A stretch of DNA of 64,000 nucleotides from Roseovarius sp. S88. GTDB taxonomy: Bacteria > Pseudomonadota > Alphaproteobacteria > Rhodobacterales > Rhodobacteraceae. Made by a program: the position numbers and the translations under genes. The notes under the pieces are model-generated. The model saw only the letters and a list, made by a program, of their open reading frames with translations. It ran no database searches and had not been told where the DNA came from. Every line of letters begins with the position of its first letter. Position 1 is the stretch's first letter. The DNA lies in NCBI RefSeq assembly GCF_037023735.1, contig NZ_CP146069.1, forward strand, positions 2,893,501-2,957,500, given 5' to 3'. Positions 9,550 to 19,036 of this stretch are shown piece by piece.

Positions 9550-10278
9550 TCAGCCTTCTTTGATACGGTAATGATACTGTCCCACAACCGTCATGCCGAG
9601 GGAAGAGTAGAGCGCATTGGCGCCCTGATTGGCCTTGGTGCAGAGCACCGCCAGATGCGTGGCCCCCTGATCGGCGGCCCAGAATGCGGCATGCCGTGTC
9701 AGATGCGTGCCCATATGACGGCCTCGGTGCGGCTCAAGCACTTCAAGCGCATGGACCATGGCGATACCCTTGTGCATCGCAACAAAACCTGTCGCCGCCG
9801 GACGGCTGCTTTCACGCCCAAAAAGCGCAGTTTTGGGCCCGTTCACGCGCGCCATCACCTCTCGCCGCGCCGCGCTGATACCGCCCGCATCCCAGATGTC
9901 TGCCTGAATGGCCAAGGGTGGCCAGATGTCAAAGGCGGTGACCTTGGGCGGGCGGTCCATGGTAAGGCGTTCTATATCGCATACATATAGATTGACCGGA
10001 TCAATAATGGCGTAACCTGCATCTTCCAGGATCTGATCCAGCGCCTCTTCCCCTTCGCGGATCATAAACAAGGGTGTCTGACCAAAGGCCTTCATTGCAG
10101 TCTCAGCAAGGTGTAGATCGGTTTTTGAAACTGACCTGCGCGCTGTTGCCGCCGAGACCCGCTTGCCGCCACCTTGCCCGTCTCGCAACGTCCATGCACC
10201 TGCATCTTGTACCGCCGCGGACGGCCAAGTGTGTTCTGTCACCTCATATAGCGTCTGAACATCAGGCAACCCGGTCAT
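9550..10278 (-). CDS. GNAT-family N-acetyltransferase
   Basis: A 242-aa acetyltransferase. The C-terminal half has the acetyl-CoA loop (HRGRHMGTHLTRHAAF) and the motif B segment LYSSLGMTVVGQYHY. The substrate is unknown. Its start overlaps the stop of the upstream CinA-like gene by four bases (ATGA) and it sits six bases ahead of the AhpD-like gene, so it is inside one operon. Confidence 0.85.
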   Translation of the reverse strand: MTGLPDVQTLYEVTEHTWPSAAVQDAGAWTLRDGQGGGKRVSAATARRSVSKTDLHLAETAMKAFGQTPLFMIREGEEALDQILEDAGYAIIDPVNLYVCDIERLTMDRPPKVTAFDIWPPLAIQADIWDAGGISAARREVMARVNGPKTALFGRESSRPAATGFVAMHKGIAMVHALEVLEPHRGRHMGTHLTRHAAFWAADQGATHLAVLCTKANQGANALYSSLGMTVVGQYHYRIKEG

Positions 10279-10997
10279 GACTCAAAAAGCTCTTTAAGCT
10301 CGTCCATTGCCTGATCAATCGACGCCTTGTCCTGCCCACGGATGACAACGTTTGAGCCAAACAGACCATCGCGTTGAAACGGGTAAGAACCAAAGCTAAG
10401 TGCGGGATACCTGTCGGCCAAATCTCCCAAAGGCCCGGCAATATCCCCTTCCCCCCGCATCACATCAAGCGCGGCTGACAAGACCGGCGCACCTCCAGTC
10501 AGTGTCGGCAAGAGACCGGTCAACATAGCCTGGAAAATCTTCGGCACGCCCGCCATGACATGCACATTCTCAAGGCTGAACCCCGGCGCGCCACTCACCG
10601 GGTTGTCGATCAGGCTGGCCCCCTCCGGAATCCGCGCCATGCGCAACCGCGCCTCGTTCAATTCCAGATCCTGCCGGTCATAATGCGCCTGCAGGATTGC
10701 CCGCGCATCCTCGCGCACATCAATTTTCGCACCAAAGGCGCGCGCGACATTGCCTGCCGTAATGTCATCATGCGTCGGCCCAATCCCGCCAGAGGTAAAC
10801 ACATGGCTGTAGGCCGCGCGCAGCTCATTCACAGCCGTCTGGATCGCACCGCCATCGTCGGAAATCACCCGTACCTCGCTCAAATCAATCCCGTGTTCCG
10901 TCAAGGCACAGGCCAGAAAATGCATATTCGCATCCTTGGTCCTACCCGACAGGATCTCATCTCCGATCACCAGCATTGCAGCAGTGGGATTTGGCAT
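10275..10997 (-). CDS. CinA N-terminal-like molybdopterin-binding domain protein
   Basis: A 240-aa protein made of the MoaB/MogA-like domain found at the N-terminus of CinA: AAMLVIGDEILSGRTKDAN, then VFTSGGIGPTHDDIT. It lacks the C-terminal amidohydrolase domain of full CinA, as is common in alphaproteobacteria. The family links to nucleotide and pyridine-nucleotide repair or molybdopterin binding; the exact job is unproven. ATG 10997 (MPNPTAAML) fits the family start. It heads the minus-strand operon and is divergent from sfsA across about 50 bases. Confidence 0.85.
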   Translation of the reverse strand: MPNPTAAMLVIGDEILSGRTKDANMHFLACALTEHGIDLSEVRVISDDGGAIQTAVNELRAAYSHVFTSGGIGPTHDDITAGNVARAFGAKIDVREDARAILQAHYDRQDLELNEARLRMARIPEGASLIDNPVSGAPGFSLENVHVMAGVPKIFQAMLTGLLPTLTGGAPVLSAALDVMRGEGDIAGPLGDLADRYPALSFGSYPFQRDGLFGSNVVIRGQDKASIDQAMDELKELFES

Positions 10998-11046
10998 GAG
11001 GCAGCTTACCTTGTATGATGTGTTAGCCCGGTATAGGCCTGCTCTC

Positions 11047-11769
11047 ATGCGCTTTCAAACCCCTCTTGAACCCGCCACGCTCATCCGCCGTTACAAAAGG
11101 TTTCTCGCCGACATCCGACTTGAGAATGGGCGCGAGGTCACCGCCCATTGCGCCAACCCCGGCTCCATGATGGGCTTGGCGGAGCCCGGCACCAGGATTT
11201 GGGTCGAACCCAATGAAGATCCCAAGAAGAAGTTGAAATACGGCTGGCGGCTCGTCGATCACGAAAACGGCCATTTTACCGGCGTCGACACCAGTCTGCC
11301 GAACCGGGCGCTGAAAACCGCCCTGATGACCCAAACTATCCCTGAATTATCGGCCTATGACACTGTGCTCCCCGAGCAGAAATACGGCACCAAGAGCCGC
11401 ATTGATTTCCTTCTACGCGGCACGGGCCTGCCTGATGCCTATGTCGAGGTGAAGTCCGTCACTTTGATGCGCCAACAGGGCATTGCCGAATTTCCAGACA
11501 GTGTCACGGCCCGCGGGGCAAAACACCTTACCGAATTGGCGCAGGTCGCCGCATCTGGCCATCGCGCCGTACTCTTCTACCTTGTGCAACGTACCGATTG
11601 CACAGAGGTCAGCGTGGCCGCGGATATTGATCCCACCTATGCGAGCGCCCTGCAAACAGCTGCAGCACACGGGGTTGAAATCGTCGCCTATCACGCTCAA
11701 ATCACGCCTCATAGTATTGAGATCGGGAAGAAGTTACCGGTTTGCGACCCTCAGACACTGGCCCTTTGA
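11047..11769 (+). CDS. sfsA: Sugar fermentation stimulation protein SfsA
   Basis: A 240-aa SfsA protein, recognised by RFLADIRLENG, HCANPGSMMGL, LPNRAL, KSRIDFLL and the AYVEVKSVTL block that forms a nuclease-like centre. Family proteins have been called DNA-binding; the true function is unsettled. ATG 11047 is preferred to the earlier frame start at 10936, which would overlap the divergent gene. It is followed 24 bases later by map. Confidence 0.93.
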   Translation: MRFQTPLEPATLIRRYKRFLADIRLENGREVTAHCANPGSMMGLAEPGTRIWVEPNEDPKKKLKYGWRLVDHENGHFTGVDTSLPNRALKTALMTQTIPELSAYDTVLPEQKYGTKSRIDFLLRGTGLPDAYVEVKSVTLMRQQGIAEFPDSVTARGAKHLTELAQVAASGHRAVLFYLVQRTDCTEVSVAADIDPTYASALQTAAAHGVEIVAYHAQITPHSIEIGKKLPVCDPQTLAL

Positions 11770-11793
11770 AGCTATTCGGCCTAGATAAACCCC

Positions 11794-12633
11794 ATGGAAC
11801 GAGCCGAGGACACCCCCTTGAACGAACAGCACCGCGGCAGACTGACACGTGACGGTATCCGCATCCACGAGGCTGCAGACTTTGCTGGCATGAACAAAGC
11901 CGGGGCGCTGGCCTCAAGGATTCTCGATGAGATCGCCGATCACGTCTTTGTCGGCCAAACCACCGGTGAACTGGATCGTCTCATTGAGGCAATGGTGGAC
12001 GAGGCAGACGCCAAATCCGCCACCATCGGCTACAAGGGCTACAAACACGCCAGCTGCATCAGCGTCAATCACGTGGTCTGCCATGGTATTCCCGGTGATA
12101 AAAAGCTGAAAGACGGCGATATCCTCAATATCGACGTCACCGTGATCGTTGATGGCTGGTATGGGGATACATCCCGCATGTATGTCGCAGGCCGCCGCAG
12201 CCGCAAAATCGAACGCCTCATTCAGGTGACCCACGATTCTCTGATGAAAGGCATCGAAGCGGTCAAACCCGGCAACACCTTCGGGGATATCGGCCACGCC
12301 ATTCAGTCCTATGTTGAAGGCCACCGCATGAGCGTGGTGCGCGATTTCTGCGGTCACGGGCTGGGTCGGGTGTTCCACGCCCCACCAAACGTGCTGCATT
12401 ATGGTCGCGCTGGCGCGGGGTTTGTACTGGAAGAAGGCATGTTCTTCACCATCGAACCCATGGTCAATCTCGGTCGGCCTGAGACAAAAATCCTTGCAGA
12501 TGACTGGACAGCCGTGACCCGCGACAAATCACTCTCGGCACAGTTCGAGCACTCGATTGGCGTCACGTCAGACGGGTACGAGATTTTCACCCTCTCTGCC
12601 GGCAACCGCTTCCATCCGACCTGGACGGAATAA
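11794..12633 (+). CDS. map: Methionine aminopeptidase, type I
   Basis: A 279-aa metalloenzyme that removes the initiator methionine. Metal ligands and active-site stretches are visible: VCHGIPGDKKLKDGD, LNIDVTVIVDGWYGDTSRM (two Asp ligands), GHGLGRVFHAPPNV (His) and FFTIEPMVNLG (Glu), with the last Glu in QFEHSIGVT. No extra zinc-finger domain is present. It probably shares a transcript with sfsA. Confidence 0.95.
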   Translation: MERAEDTPLNEQHRGRLTRDGIRIHEAADFAGMNKAGALASRILDEIADHVFVGQTTGELDRLIEAMVDEADAKSATIGYKGYKHASCISVNHVVCHGIPGDKKLKDGDILNIDVTVIVDGWYGDTSRMYVAGRRSRKIERLIQVTHDSLMKGIEAVKPGNTFGDIGHAIQSYVEGHRMSVVRDFCGHGLGRVFHAPPNVLHYGRAGAGFVLEEGMFFTIEPMVNLGRPETKILADDWTAVTRDKSLSAQFEHSIGVTSDGYEIFTLSAGNRFHPTWTE

Positions 12634-12701
12634 TGCCTCGGAAGAATGGCTTCTTTCTTGTCTAAAATACCCGAATCCGAACGCCGCCCAAAAGCACGCT
12701 G

Positions 12702-13868
12702 TTATGTGATGTTGCGCGCGTCCAACCGGCGCTGCACCAAATAAACCGCGCCGCCAACCAATAGCCCCCAGACCGCGCCACCAAGGCCTAGAACAGTCAC
12801 GCCTGAAGCTGTGATCACAAATGTGATCACAGATGCTTCCCGACAGGTTTCATCTGCCAAAGCTGCCGTCATCGACCCTGCGAACACGCCCAGCAAAGCC
12901 AACCCGGCAATTGTTGGCAGCACCACCGATGGGGCCAATGCGGCAAAGGCTGTGATCGCGCCCGCAAACAAACCCAACCCACAGTAGATCGCTCCGGCCA
13001 CAACCGCAGACCAGAACCGTTGTTCCTTGTCCGGATGGCTGTCTTCACTGGCACACATCGCCGCCGTAATCGCCGCGAGACATGTGGCTGGCGCGCCAAA
13101 GGGCCCAGAGACTGCACTGAACGCCCCCACCGCACCAAGAAGCGGCCGCGAACCCGGCACATAGCCAAAACTCCGTATAACCGCGAGGCCCGGGATGTTC
13201 TGCGTGGCCATCGTCACGATGTAAAGCGGCACGCCAATCCCCAACACCGCCGCAATCGAAAACTCTGGCATCACCAAGACGGGGTTCGGCACAATTGAGG
13301 CCGGATCATAGGCAGAAAGATCACCGTGGATCACCACGCTCAACCCCGCCACAGCCACCGCACCCGGCACCGCCAACAGCTTGTTTATCCGTCCCAGAAC
13401 GAACCAGGTGATCAAAATCGGCACCACAACCGTTGGGTCCTCAATCACCGATGTCACCGGCAGAATGACAATGGACAAAAGAACACCCGCCAGCATGGCT
13501 TGTGCCAACGGCGTAGGTATTGCCTCGGCCAACCGCCCCAAGGGTCGCCAAAGTCCTGAAATCACGGTCAAAGCACCGGCAACAACGAACCCGGCGACGG
13601 CCCCGGCAAACCCCGCCTCAACCGGCGCAGTCACCGCCAGAAACGCCGCCCCCGGCGTGGACCAGGCCACCGAGGCCGGGATGCGATGCACCAGGCTGAG
13701 GAATACCCCCGCAAGACCCATCGACAGCGCCGCCGCCATCAATCCCGACGCCGCCTGATCCGGGCTGGCCCCCACGGCGGTGATGCCTTGAAGCAGAATG
13801 GGAAATGAACTGAAAAACCCCACCATCGCCACGACAAACCCGGTGGAAATCGTCTGGATCGGGGGCAT
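12702..13868 (-). CDS. benE: Benzoate/H+ symporter, BenE family
   Basis: About 388 aa, almost entirely hydrophobic helices (roughly 11-12 membrane segments), with BenE-type stretches such as QGITAVGASPDQAASGL, STPGAAFLAVTAP and FGAPATCLAAITAAMC. BenE proteins import benzoate with protons across the inner membrane. No benzoate catabolic gene is in the window, so the transported compound is only inferred. ATG 13868 (MPPIQTIS) is chosen over an upstream in-frame start that would add an arginine-rich stretch. Confidence 0.85.
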   Translation of the reverse strand: MPPIQTISTGFVVAMVGFFSSFPILLQGITAVGASPDQAASGLMAAALSMGLAGVFLSLVHRIPASVAWSTPGAAFLAVTAPVEAGFAGAVAGFVVAGALTVISGLWRPLGRLAEAIPTPLAQAMLAGVLLSIVILPVTSVIEDPTVVVPILITWFVLGRINKLLAVPGAVAVAGLSVVIHGDLSAYDPASIVPNPVLVMPEFSIAAVLGIGVPLYIVTMATQNIPGLAVIRSFGYVPGSRPLLGAVGAFSAVSGPFGAPATCLAAITAAMCASEDSHPDKEQRFWSAVVAGAIYCGLGLFAGAITAFAALAPSVVLPTIAGLALLGVFAGSMTAALADETCREASVITFVITASGVTVLGLGGAVWGLLVGGAVYLVQRRLDARNIT

Positions 13869-13932
13869 AGCAGCGTCTCTTCTCTTTCTATGCAGCCAGG
13901 CTAACCGGTTTGCTCTCGCCAGAAAACAGGCA

Positions 13933-14220
13933 TCACGCCAGATCTTGAGGCCCAAGCGACAGACGAATTGCCCCTTTGGCCGTCGATATGTCGATCTCTT
14001 CACCTTTTTGCGTCACGTGCAGCGGTAATGCCGCAGCAACCTGCCGAATACGCGGCATCAGAGGCCGCCAGTCCAACGCCAGCCGCCGCGCGGCCTCTGA
14101 CGGGCATAACGTCTTATGAACCCCACGCTCACGCGCAAGATCCATCAAGACATCCGCAATGTCGTCATCCGTCATGGCATATGCCGTAGGGTGGGGTTTC
14201 ACCCCACCCACCCGTTTCAT
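13933..14220 (-). CDS. DUF3253 small protein
   Basis: Up to 95 aa, with the DUF3253 pattern DDDIADVLMDLARERG, CPSEAARRLA and WRPLMPRIRQVAAAL: a small, probably winged-helix-like protein of unknown role. Two starts are possible. ATG 14220 overlaps the ileS stop (ATGA). ATG 14175 (MTDDDIADV) begins at the conserved region and lies after a strong hairpin at 14189-14209, so the shorter form is likelier. Confidence 0.75.
   Translation of the reverse strand: MKRVGGVKPHPTAYAMTDDDIADVLMDLARERGVHKTLCPSEAARRLALDWRPLMPRIRQVAAALPLHVTQKGEEIDISTAKGAIRLSLGPQDLA
14189..14209 (-). terminator. Perfect hairpin just after ileS
   Basis: GGGTGGGGT-TTC-ACCCCACCC is a 9-bp GC-rich stem directly after the ileS stop and before the second possible start of the DUF3253 gene. 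It has no T tract, so it may attenuate transcription or be a dispersed palindrome and not a classic terminator. Confidence 0.5.
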
Positions 14221-17171
14221 CCCAACGCGCTATTGCACCGCCCGCAGGTCCCCGGATGCGCGTGGCTGCCCACATCCGGCAGTATCTTCCAACACCGCTG
14301 ACATTTCTCGCCCTCGGCCTTTTGGAACACCACCGTGACACCATCCACTTCCGGCAGGCGGAACGCCTCAGCCGGGCTGGGATCACCGGTCAGCGAGACC
14401 GCCGACGTGATGCAGATATCCTCGAACGCCACAGATTTCAGCACCTCCAGCAGCGCCTCATCGCGCACATGCACCGTAGGCGCGGCCTCCAGCGAGGCAC
14501 CAATCACCTTGTCGGTCCGCTGCACCTCCAAAGCCGCCGTCACCACGCGCCGCGCGCGCCGGATCTCGGCCCATTTCGCCGCCAGCGGCTCATCGAGCCA
14601 GTCTTTCGGCGTTTCGGGAATGTCCTCCAGATGCACGGAACTCTCCTCGCCTGGGAACCGCTCCAGCCAGACCTCTTCCATGGTAAAGACCAGCACCGGC
14701 GCAAGCCAGGTGGTCAGCCGGTGGAACAGGATGTCCATCACCGTGCGCGCCGCGCGCCGCTCTGCCGTGTCGCCATCGCAATAGAGCACATCCTTGCGGA
14801 TATCGAAGTAAAACGCGCTGAGTTCTACGGTGCAGAAGTTGAACAGTGCCTGAAACACCCCTTGGAAATCATAAGCCGAATAGCCCGTTCGCACCCGGTG
14901 ATCGAGCTCCGCGAGACGGTGCAACACCCAACGCTCCAATTCCGGCATCTCCGACGGCTCAACGCGATCACTCTCGCCGAAATGGCTCAGCGCCCCGAGC
15001 ATAAACCGCATCGTGTTGCGCAAACGCCGATAGCTGTCGGCGGTCCCTTTCAGGATTTCCGGCCCGATCCGCTGATCATTGGTGTAATCCGTCTGCGCCA
15101 CCCAAAGCCGTAGGATATCCGCGCCGTACTGCTTCACAACCTCCTCGGGCACAATCGTATTGCCCAGGGATTTGGACATCTTGTTGCCCTTCTCGTCCAG
15201 CGTGAACCCGTGCGTCAGAACCCCACGATACGGCGCACGCCCGATGGTTCCACAGGCCTGTAGCATCGAGGAGTGAAACCACCCACGATGCTGGTCGGTG
15301 CCTTCCAGATACAAATCCGCCAGCCCATCCTCTGACCCATCCTCCCGGTCGCGCAGCACAAAGGCATGGGTGGATCCAGAGTCAAACCAGACATCGAGAA
15401 TGTCATCGACCTTGTCCCAGTCATCCGGGTTATAGTCATTGCCCAGAAAGCGCTCTTTCGCGCCGGGTTTGTACCAGGCATCCGCACCCTCTTTCTCGAA
15501 CGCCTCCAAAACACGCGCATTCACCGCGTCATCGCGGAGTAGATAGTCGTCATCCGTCGGCAATGCGCCCTTCTTGGTGAAGCAGGTCAGCGGCACACCC
15601 CAGGCCCTTTGGCGCGAAAGCACCCAATCTGGCCGCACCTCTATCATCGAATAAAGCCGGTTGCGCCCCGTCTGTGGCGTCCACTGCACCAGCTCGTCAA
15701 TCGATTTCAGCGCCCGCTCCCGGATCGTCGTGCCGTACTCATCCTGCCCATCGCCAACAACCTTATCCACGGCGGCAAACCACTGCGGCGTGTTGCGATA
15801 GATGATCGGCGCTTTCGAGCGCCAGGAATGCGGATAGGAATGCTTGATCTTGCCGCGTGCCAGCAGACCGCCAACCTCCACCAACTTGTTGATCACCGCC
15901 GTGTTGGCATCTCCCTCCTTGCCCTTCCGGCTCAGAATATAGGTGCCGCCAAAGAACGGCAGATCGGCCCGGAACGACCCGTCATCCATGACGTTATAGG
16001 TGATGACCTGCTCCAGCATGCCCAGATCACGGTAAAGCTCATATTCCTCCATCCCGTGGGACGGAGCGCAATGGACGAACCCGGTGCCTTCTTCATCGGT
16101 AACAAAGTCAGCCGCACGAAAATCACGCAGGTCGTCCCATTCGCCGTTGGAGCCTTCGGCATCTCGCAATGGATGGGCAAGTTTGAGATTAGACAACTCT
16201 TTTGCATCTATATCCCGAACACGTTTCCACATCGCGTCGTCCAAACGCGCGCGCGACATTACGTCAGCTGCGAGCTTGTCGGCCAAGATGAAGCGGTCGC
16301 CAACATTGGCCCAACATTCATCGGGTGTTTTGGTGACTTCATATACGCCGTAGTCGATGTCTTCGCCGAAAACGACCGCCTTGTTCGACGGGATCGTCCA
16401 AGGCGTCGTGGTCCAAATAACAACGCTTGCACCCTGAAGTCTTAAGTCGAATTTGTTGTTTTTTTGCGCTTCAAAGTCCTTGGCACCAACAACCCCAAAC
16501 TTCACCCAAACCGTAAAGCTCTCCTTGTCGTGATACTCTACCTCCGCCTCGGCCAGCGCGGTCTGCTCAATGGGCGACCACATCACCGGCTTTGACCCCT
16601 GATAAAGCGTGCCATTCATCAGGAATTTCTGGAATTCCTCCGCGATGATCCGCTCGGACCGGTAATCCATCGTGATATAGGGCTTCGACCAGCGCCCGGT
16701 CACACCCAGCCGCTTGAACTCCTCACGCTGGATGTCGATCCAGCCCTCGGCGAACTTCCGGCATTCCTGCCGGAAATCGACCACGTCCACCTGATCCTTG
16801 TTCTGCCCCTTGGCGCGGTATTGTTCTTCGATCTTCCACTCGATGGGAAGCCCGTGACAATCCCAGCCCGGGATATAGCGCGCATCACGGCCCATCATCT
16901 GCTGGGACCGCACCACCATGTCCTTCAGGATCTTGTTGAGCGCATGCCCGATATGCAGATGCCCGTTCGCATAGGGCGGTCCATCATGCAGCGTGAACGG
17001 CTCCCGTCCTTCCGCCTTGTCGCGCAAACGCTTGTAAACACGCAGCTTATTCCACCGCTCAAGCCAGTCCGGCTCGCGCTTGGGCAGGCCCGCGCGCATC
17101 GGAAACTCGGTCTGCGGCAGGTTCAGCGTGTCTTTGTAATCGGGTGTCGTATCGGTCGTGTCGGCGCACAT
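14217..17171 (-). CDS. ileS: Isoleucyl-tRNA synthetase
   Basis: About 984 aa, a class I synthetase charging tRNA-Ile. The HIGH signature (GHLHIGHALNK) and KMSKS loop (GNKMSKSLGN) are both present, with the editing insertion between them and a C-terminal zinc site of two cysteine pairs (CQRCW and CGRCN). ATG 17171 (MCADTTDTTPDYKDTLNLP) fits the family start; a 42-residue upstream extension is poorly conserved in character. It is followed at once by the small DUF3253 gene. Confidence 0.97.
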   Translation of the reverse strand: MCADTTDTTPDYKDTLNLPQTEFPMRAGLPKREPDWLERWNKLRVYKRLRDKAEGREPFTLHDGPPYANGHLHIGHALNKILKDMVVRSQQMMGRDARYIPGWDCHGLPIEWKIEEQYRAKGQNKDQVDVVDFRQECRKFAEGWIDIQREEFKRLGVTGRWSKPYITMDYRSERIIAEEFQKFLMNGTLYQGSKPVMWSPIEQTALAEAEVEYHDKESFTVWVKFGVVGAKDFEAQKNNKFDLRLQGASVVIWTTTPWTIPSNKAVVFGEDIDYGVYEVTKTPDECWANVGDRFILADKLAADVMSRARLDDAMWKRVRDIDAKELSNLKLAHPLRDAEGSNGEWDDLRDFRAADFVTDEEGTGFVHCAPSHGMEEYELYRDLGMLEQVITYNVMDDGSFRADLPFFGGTYILSRKGKEGDANTAVINKLVEVGGLLARGKIKHSYPHSWRSKAPIIYRNTPQWFAAVDKVVGDGQDEYGTTIRERALKSIDELVQWTPQTGRNRLYSMIEVRPDWVLSRQRAWGVPLTCFTKKGALPTDDDYLLRDDAVNARVLEAFEKEGADAWYKPGAKERFLGNDYNPDDWDKVDDILDVWFDSGSTHAFVLRDREDGSEDGLADLYLEGTDQHRGWFHSSMLQACGTIGRAPYRGVLTHGFTLDEKGNKMSKSLGNTIVPEEVVKQYGADILRLWVAQTDYTNDQRIGPEILKGTADSYRRLRNTMRFMLGALSHFGESDRVEPSEMPELERWVLHRLAELDHRVRTGYSAYDFQGVFQALFNFCTVELSAFYFDIRKDVLYCDGDTAERRAARTVMDILFHRLTTWLAPVLVFTMEEVWLERFPGEESSVHLEDIPETPKDWLDEPLAAKWAEIRRARRVVTAALEVQRTDKVIGASLEAAPTVHVRDEALLEVLKSVAFEDICITSAVSLTGDPSPAEAFRLPEVDGVTVVFQKAEGEKCQRCWKILPDVGSHAHPGTCGRCNSALG

Positions 17172-17560
17172 CGGATGCGTCCTTTTCGTCGTCAGGTGTC
17201 TTGGAAAATCAGGGGGCGGCGCGGGGTTCCAAACGCCTTGTCCCGGCGGCTCACGTCTCTCAGAGCGCCGGGCATATAATTCGAATAATGATGGCACGTG
17301 GATACATCATGGCGCGGTTATAGGCAGGGGCGAAGGTGGGGGCAAGAATGAATGCGGGGGCTTGAAAAGAGCAAAAGCCGTTCTGCTAACCCCCAGCCCG
17401 GAATCAAGCGCGAAGCGCGCCGGACCAACGACGGCCCGTTCCGGCGGGCTGGTGCTTTGTCAATGCAAGTGCACCAATCGAATTGAAGAGGTATTTGGCA
17501 GCCATAAACGGCACAGAACATCTGCAAGAGCGCCATCCCACGGGCCGTCGCAGGCCCGGC
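17172..17560 (-). other. 389-base region upstream of ileS, no gene seen
   Basis: The stretch between the ileS start and the GST stop is GC-rich and shows no frame with both a ribosome site and a recognisable protein. It must hold the ileS promoter and leader. I could not recognise a T-box, tRNA or terminator in it. Confidence 0.5.
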
Positions 17561-18178
17561 TCAAATCCCATAAACCCGCTGCACACTCTCCCGCTCCGCC
17601 ACCGCACCTGCAACCCGCGCCACGTTCGGAAACTCCGCCAACTGAGGATGCCCCTTCGCATCACTCAGCCAAGTCGTCAGCATGTAAAGATAGATATCCG
17701 CAGCACTAAAGCGCTCCCCCAGAACCCAGCGCCCTTCTCCGATTTGGCGGTCAATCACGCCCCAGCTTTCCCGCAACCGCCGGCACCCCCGCCGCACGGC
17801 ATCAGCCTCCAACGCCGCATCCTCCACAAACCGATCCGGATAATAGGTCTGCTGATACGCGGTCTGAACTGTGTTGGAGAAATAGACCAAGGTCTGCAAG
17901 AATTGCGCCCGCTCAGGCGCATCCACTGCCGGGGCCAGCCCCGCCTCTGGATGCCTGTCGCACAAAAACACCGTGATCGCAGCCGCTTCATACATCGCAC
18001 CGCCATCCCAAAGCAGCACCGGCACCCAGCCATTGGGGTTCACCGCAAGCTGCGCATCCGGGCGCGGCTCCCCAGGCTCTATCGTGGTGTCGAGAAGTTC
18101 ATAAGGCACGCCAATATCTTCGAGCACCACCCGCACCCCCATAGAGGCGCTGCCAGTGGCGTAATACAGTTTGTACAT
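17561..18178 (-). CDS. Glutathione S-transferase family protein
   Basis: A 205-aa GST with the N-terminal thioredoxin fold (MYKLYYATGSASMGVRVVLED, LAVNPNGWVPVLLWDGG, YEAAAITVFLCD) and the helical C-terminal domain (ERFSAADIYLYMLTTWL). The serine in TGSASMG could be the catalytic residue. It probably conjugates glutathione to, or reduces, a small electrophile. It is monocistronic and divergent from the PPOX-fold gene. Confidence 0.9.
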   Translation of the reverse strand: MYKLYYATGSASMGVRVVLEDIGVPYELLDTTIEPGEPRPDAQLAVNPNGWVPVLLWDGGAMYEAAAITVFLCDRHPEAGLAPAVDAPERAQFLQTLVYFSNTVQTAYQQTYYPDRFVEDAALEADAVRRGCRRLRESWGVIDRQIGEGRWVLGERFSAADIYLYMLTTWLSDAKGHPQLAEFPNVARVAGAVAERESVQRVYGI

Positions 18179-18234
18179 AAGTCCCCTCTTCGGTCAGACT
18201 GTGCGTGACCCCAACCCTCTCGCAAAGAAGACCC

Positions 18235-18867
18235 ATGTACCAGCCCAAAGATATCGTCACCTCAATCGACCAGATCTACGCCGACATGCGGCGGCCCTAT
18301 GACAGCCAGACGGGTAAATTCATCGACCATGTGGATGATCATATCCGCGTCTGGATCGAACATTCCACATTCCTGACCATGGCCACGGTGGACAAGTCCG
18401 GCAACATGGATGTCTCGCCCAAAGGCGACCCGGCGGGCTTTGTGAAGGTGCTCGACCGCAAAACGCTCGCGATCCCTGACCGTCCCGGCAATCACCGCTA
18501 TGACGGGTTTCAGAACCTCTTTGAGACCGGTCGCATCGGCCTTGTCTTCTTTGTTCCGCACCGTACCGAGGTGGTGCGCGTGAATGGCAGCGCTGTGGTG
18601 GTGCGCGACATGGAGGTGCGCGAACAATGCGCCATTAAAGGCCGTATCCCTGACTTCGCTGTCATTGTGACCGTCGAAGAAGCCTTCTACCATTGCGGAA
18701 AATCGGTGATCCGCTCCCGCCTCTGGCAAGCCGATGCCCATCCCAAGCCGGAGGGATTGCCCACCTATGCCGAAGCGCTCATCGCCCATGGCCAGCTCGA
18801 CGTGGACTATGACGACATGCACGCCCATTTGCGCAACAATGAGGAAAACAGGCTTTACGACGAGTAA
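18235..18867 (+). CDS. Pyridoxamine 5'-phosphate oxidase-fold protein
   Basis: About 210 aa with the FMN-binding split-barrel pattern of the PPOX superfamily (STFLTMATVDKSGNMDVSPK, GDPAGFVKVLD, RPGNHRYDGFQNLF, GLVFFVP). Members are FMN or F420 oxidoreductases; the N-terminal layout resembles the MSMEG_1061-type subgroup. ATG 18235 is chosen for the AAGAAG just upstream; a GTG at 18205 is possible. The substrate is unknown. Confidence 0.85.
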   Translation: MYQPKDIVTSIDQIYADMRRPYDSQTGKFIDHVDDHIRVWIEHSTFLTMATVDKSGNMDVSPKGDPAGFVKVLDRKTLAIPDRPGNHRYDGFQNLFETGRIGLVFFVPHRTEVVRVNGSAVVVRDMEVREQCAIKGRIPDFAVIVTVEEAFYHCGKSVIRSRLWQADAHPKPEGLPTYAEALIAHGQLDVDYDDMHAHLRNNEENRLYDE

Positions 18868-18922
18868 CCACGGCGCGCGCTGCGTTTACCTGGACCAATG
18901 CCTCATACCGCACCGGCGCAAT

Positions 18923-18952
18923 ACCGACGTAACACCGACGTGATACCGACAT
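18923..18952. repeat. Three ACCGACGT-like direct repeats at 11-bp spacing
   Basis: ACCGACGT, ACCGACGT and ACCGACAT start at 18923, 18934 and 18945, about one helical turn apart, in the leader of the globin gene. They could be an operator, or chance. Confidence 0.4.
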
Positions 18953-19036
18953 GCCGTTTTCTCTTGTTTTCAGCGCGTTAACCATGCTTCGCGGCTCGAT
19001 TTGCAAATCCTCCGCACCAACGTCACACTTCACAAC

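Noticed and set aside
8857-9990. 377-aa plus-strand frame
   Set aside because: Antisense to three well-supported genes (OmpA, AhpD-like, GNAT); no motif of its own.
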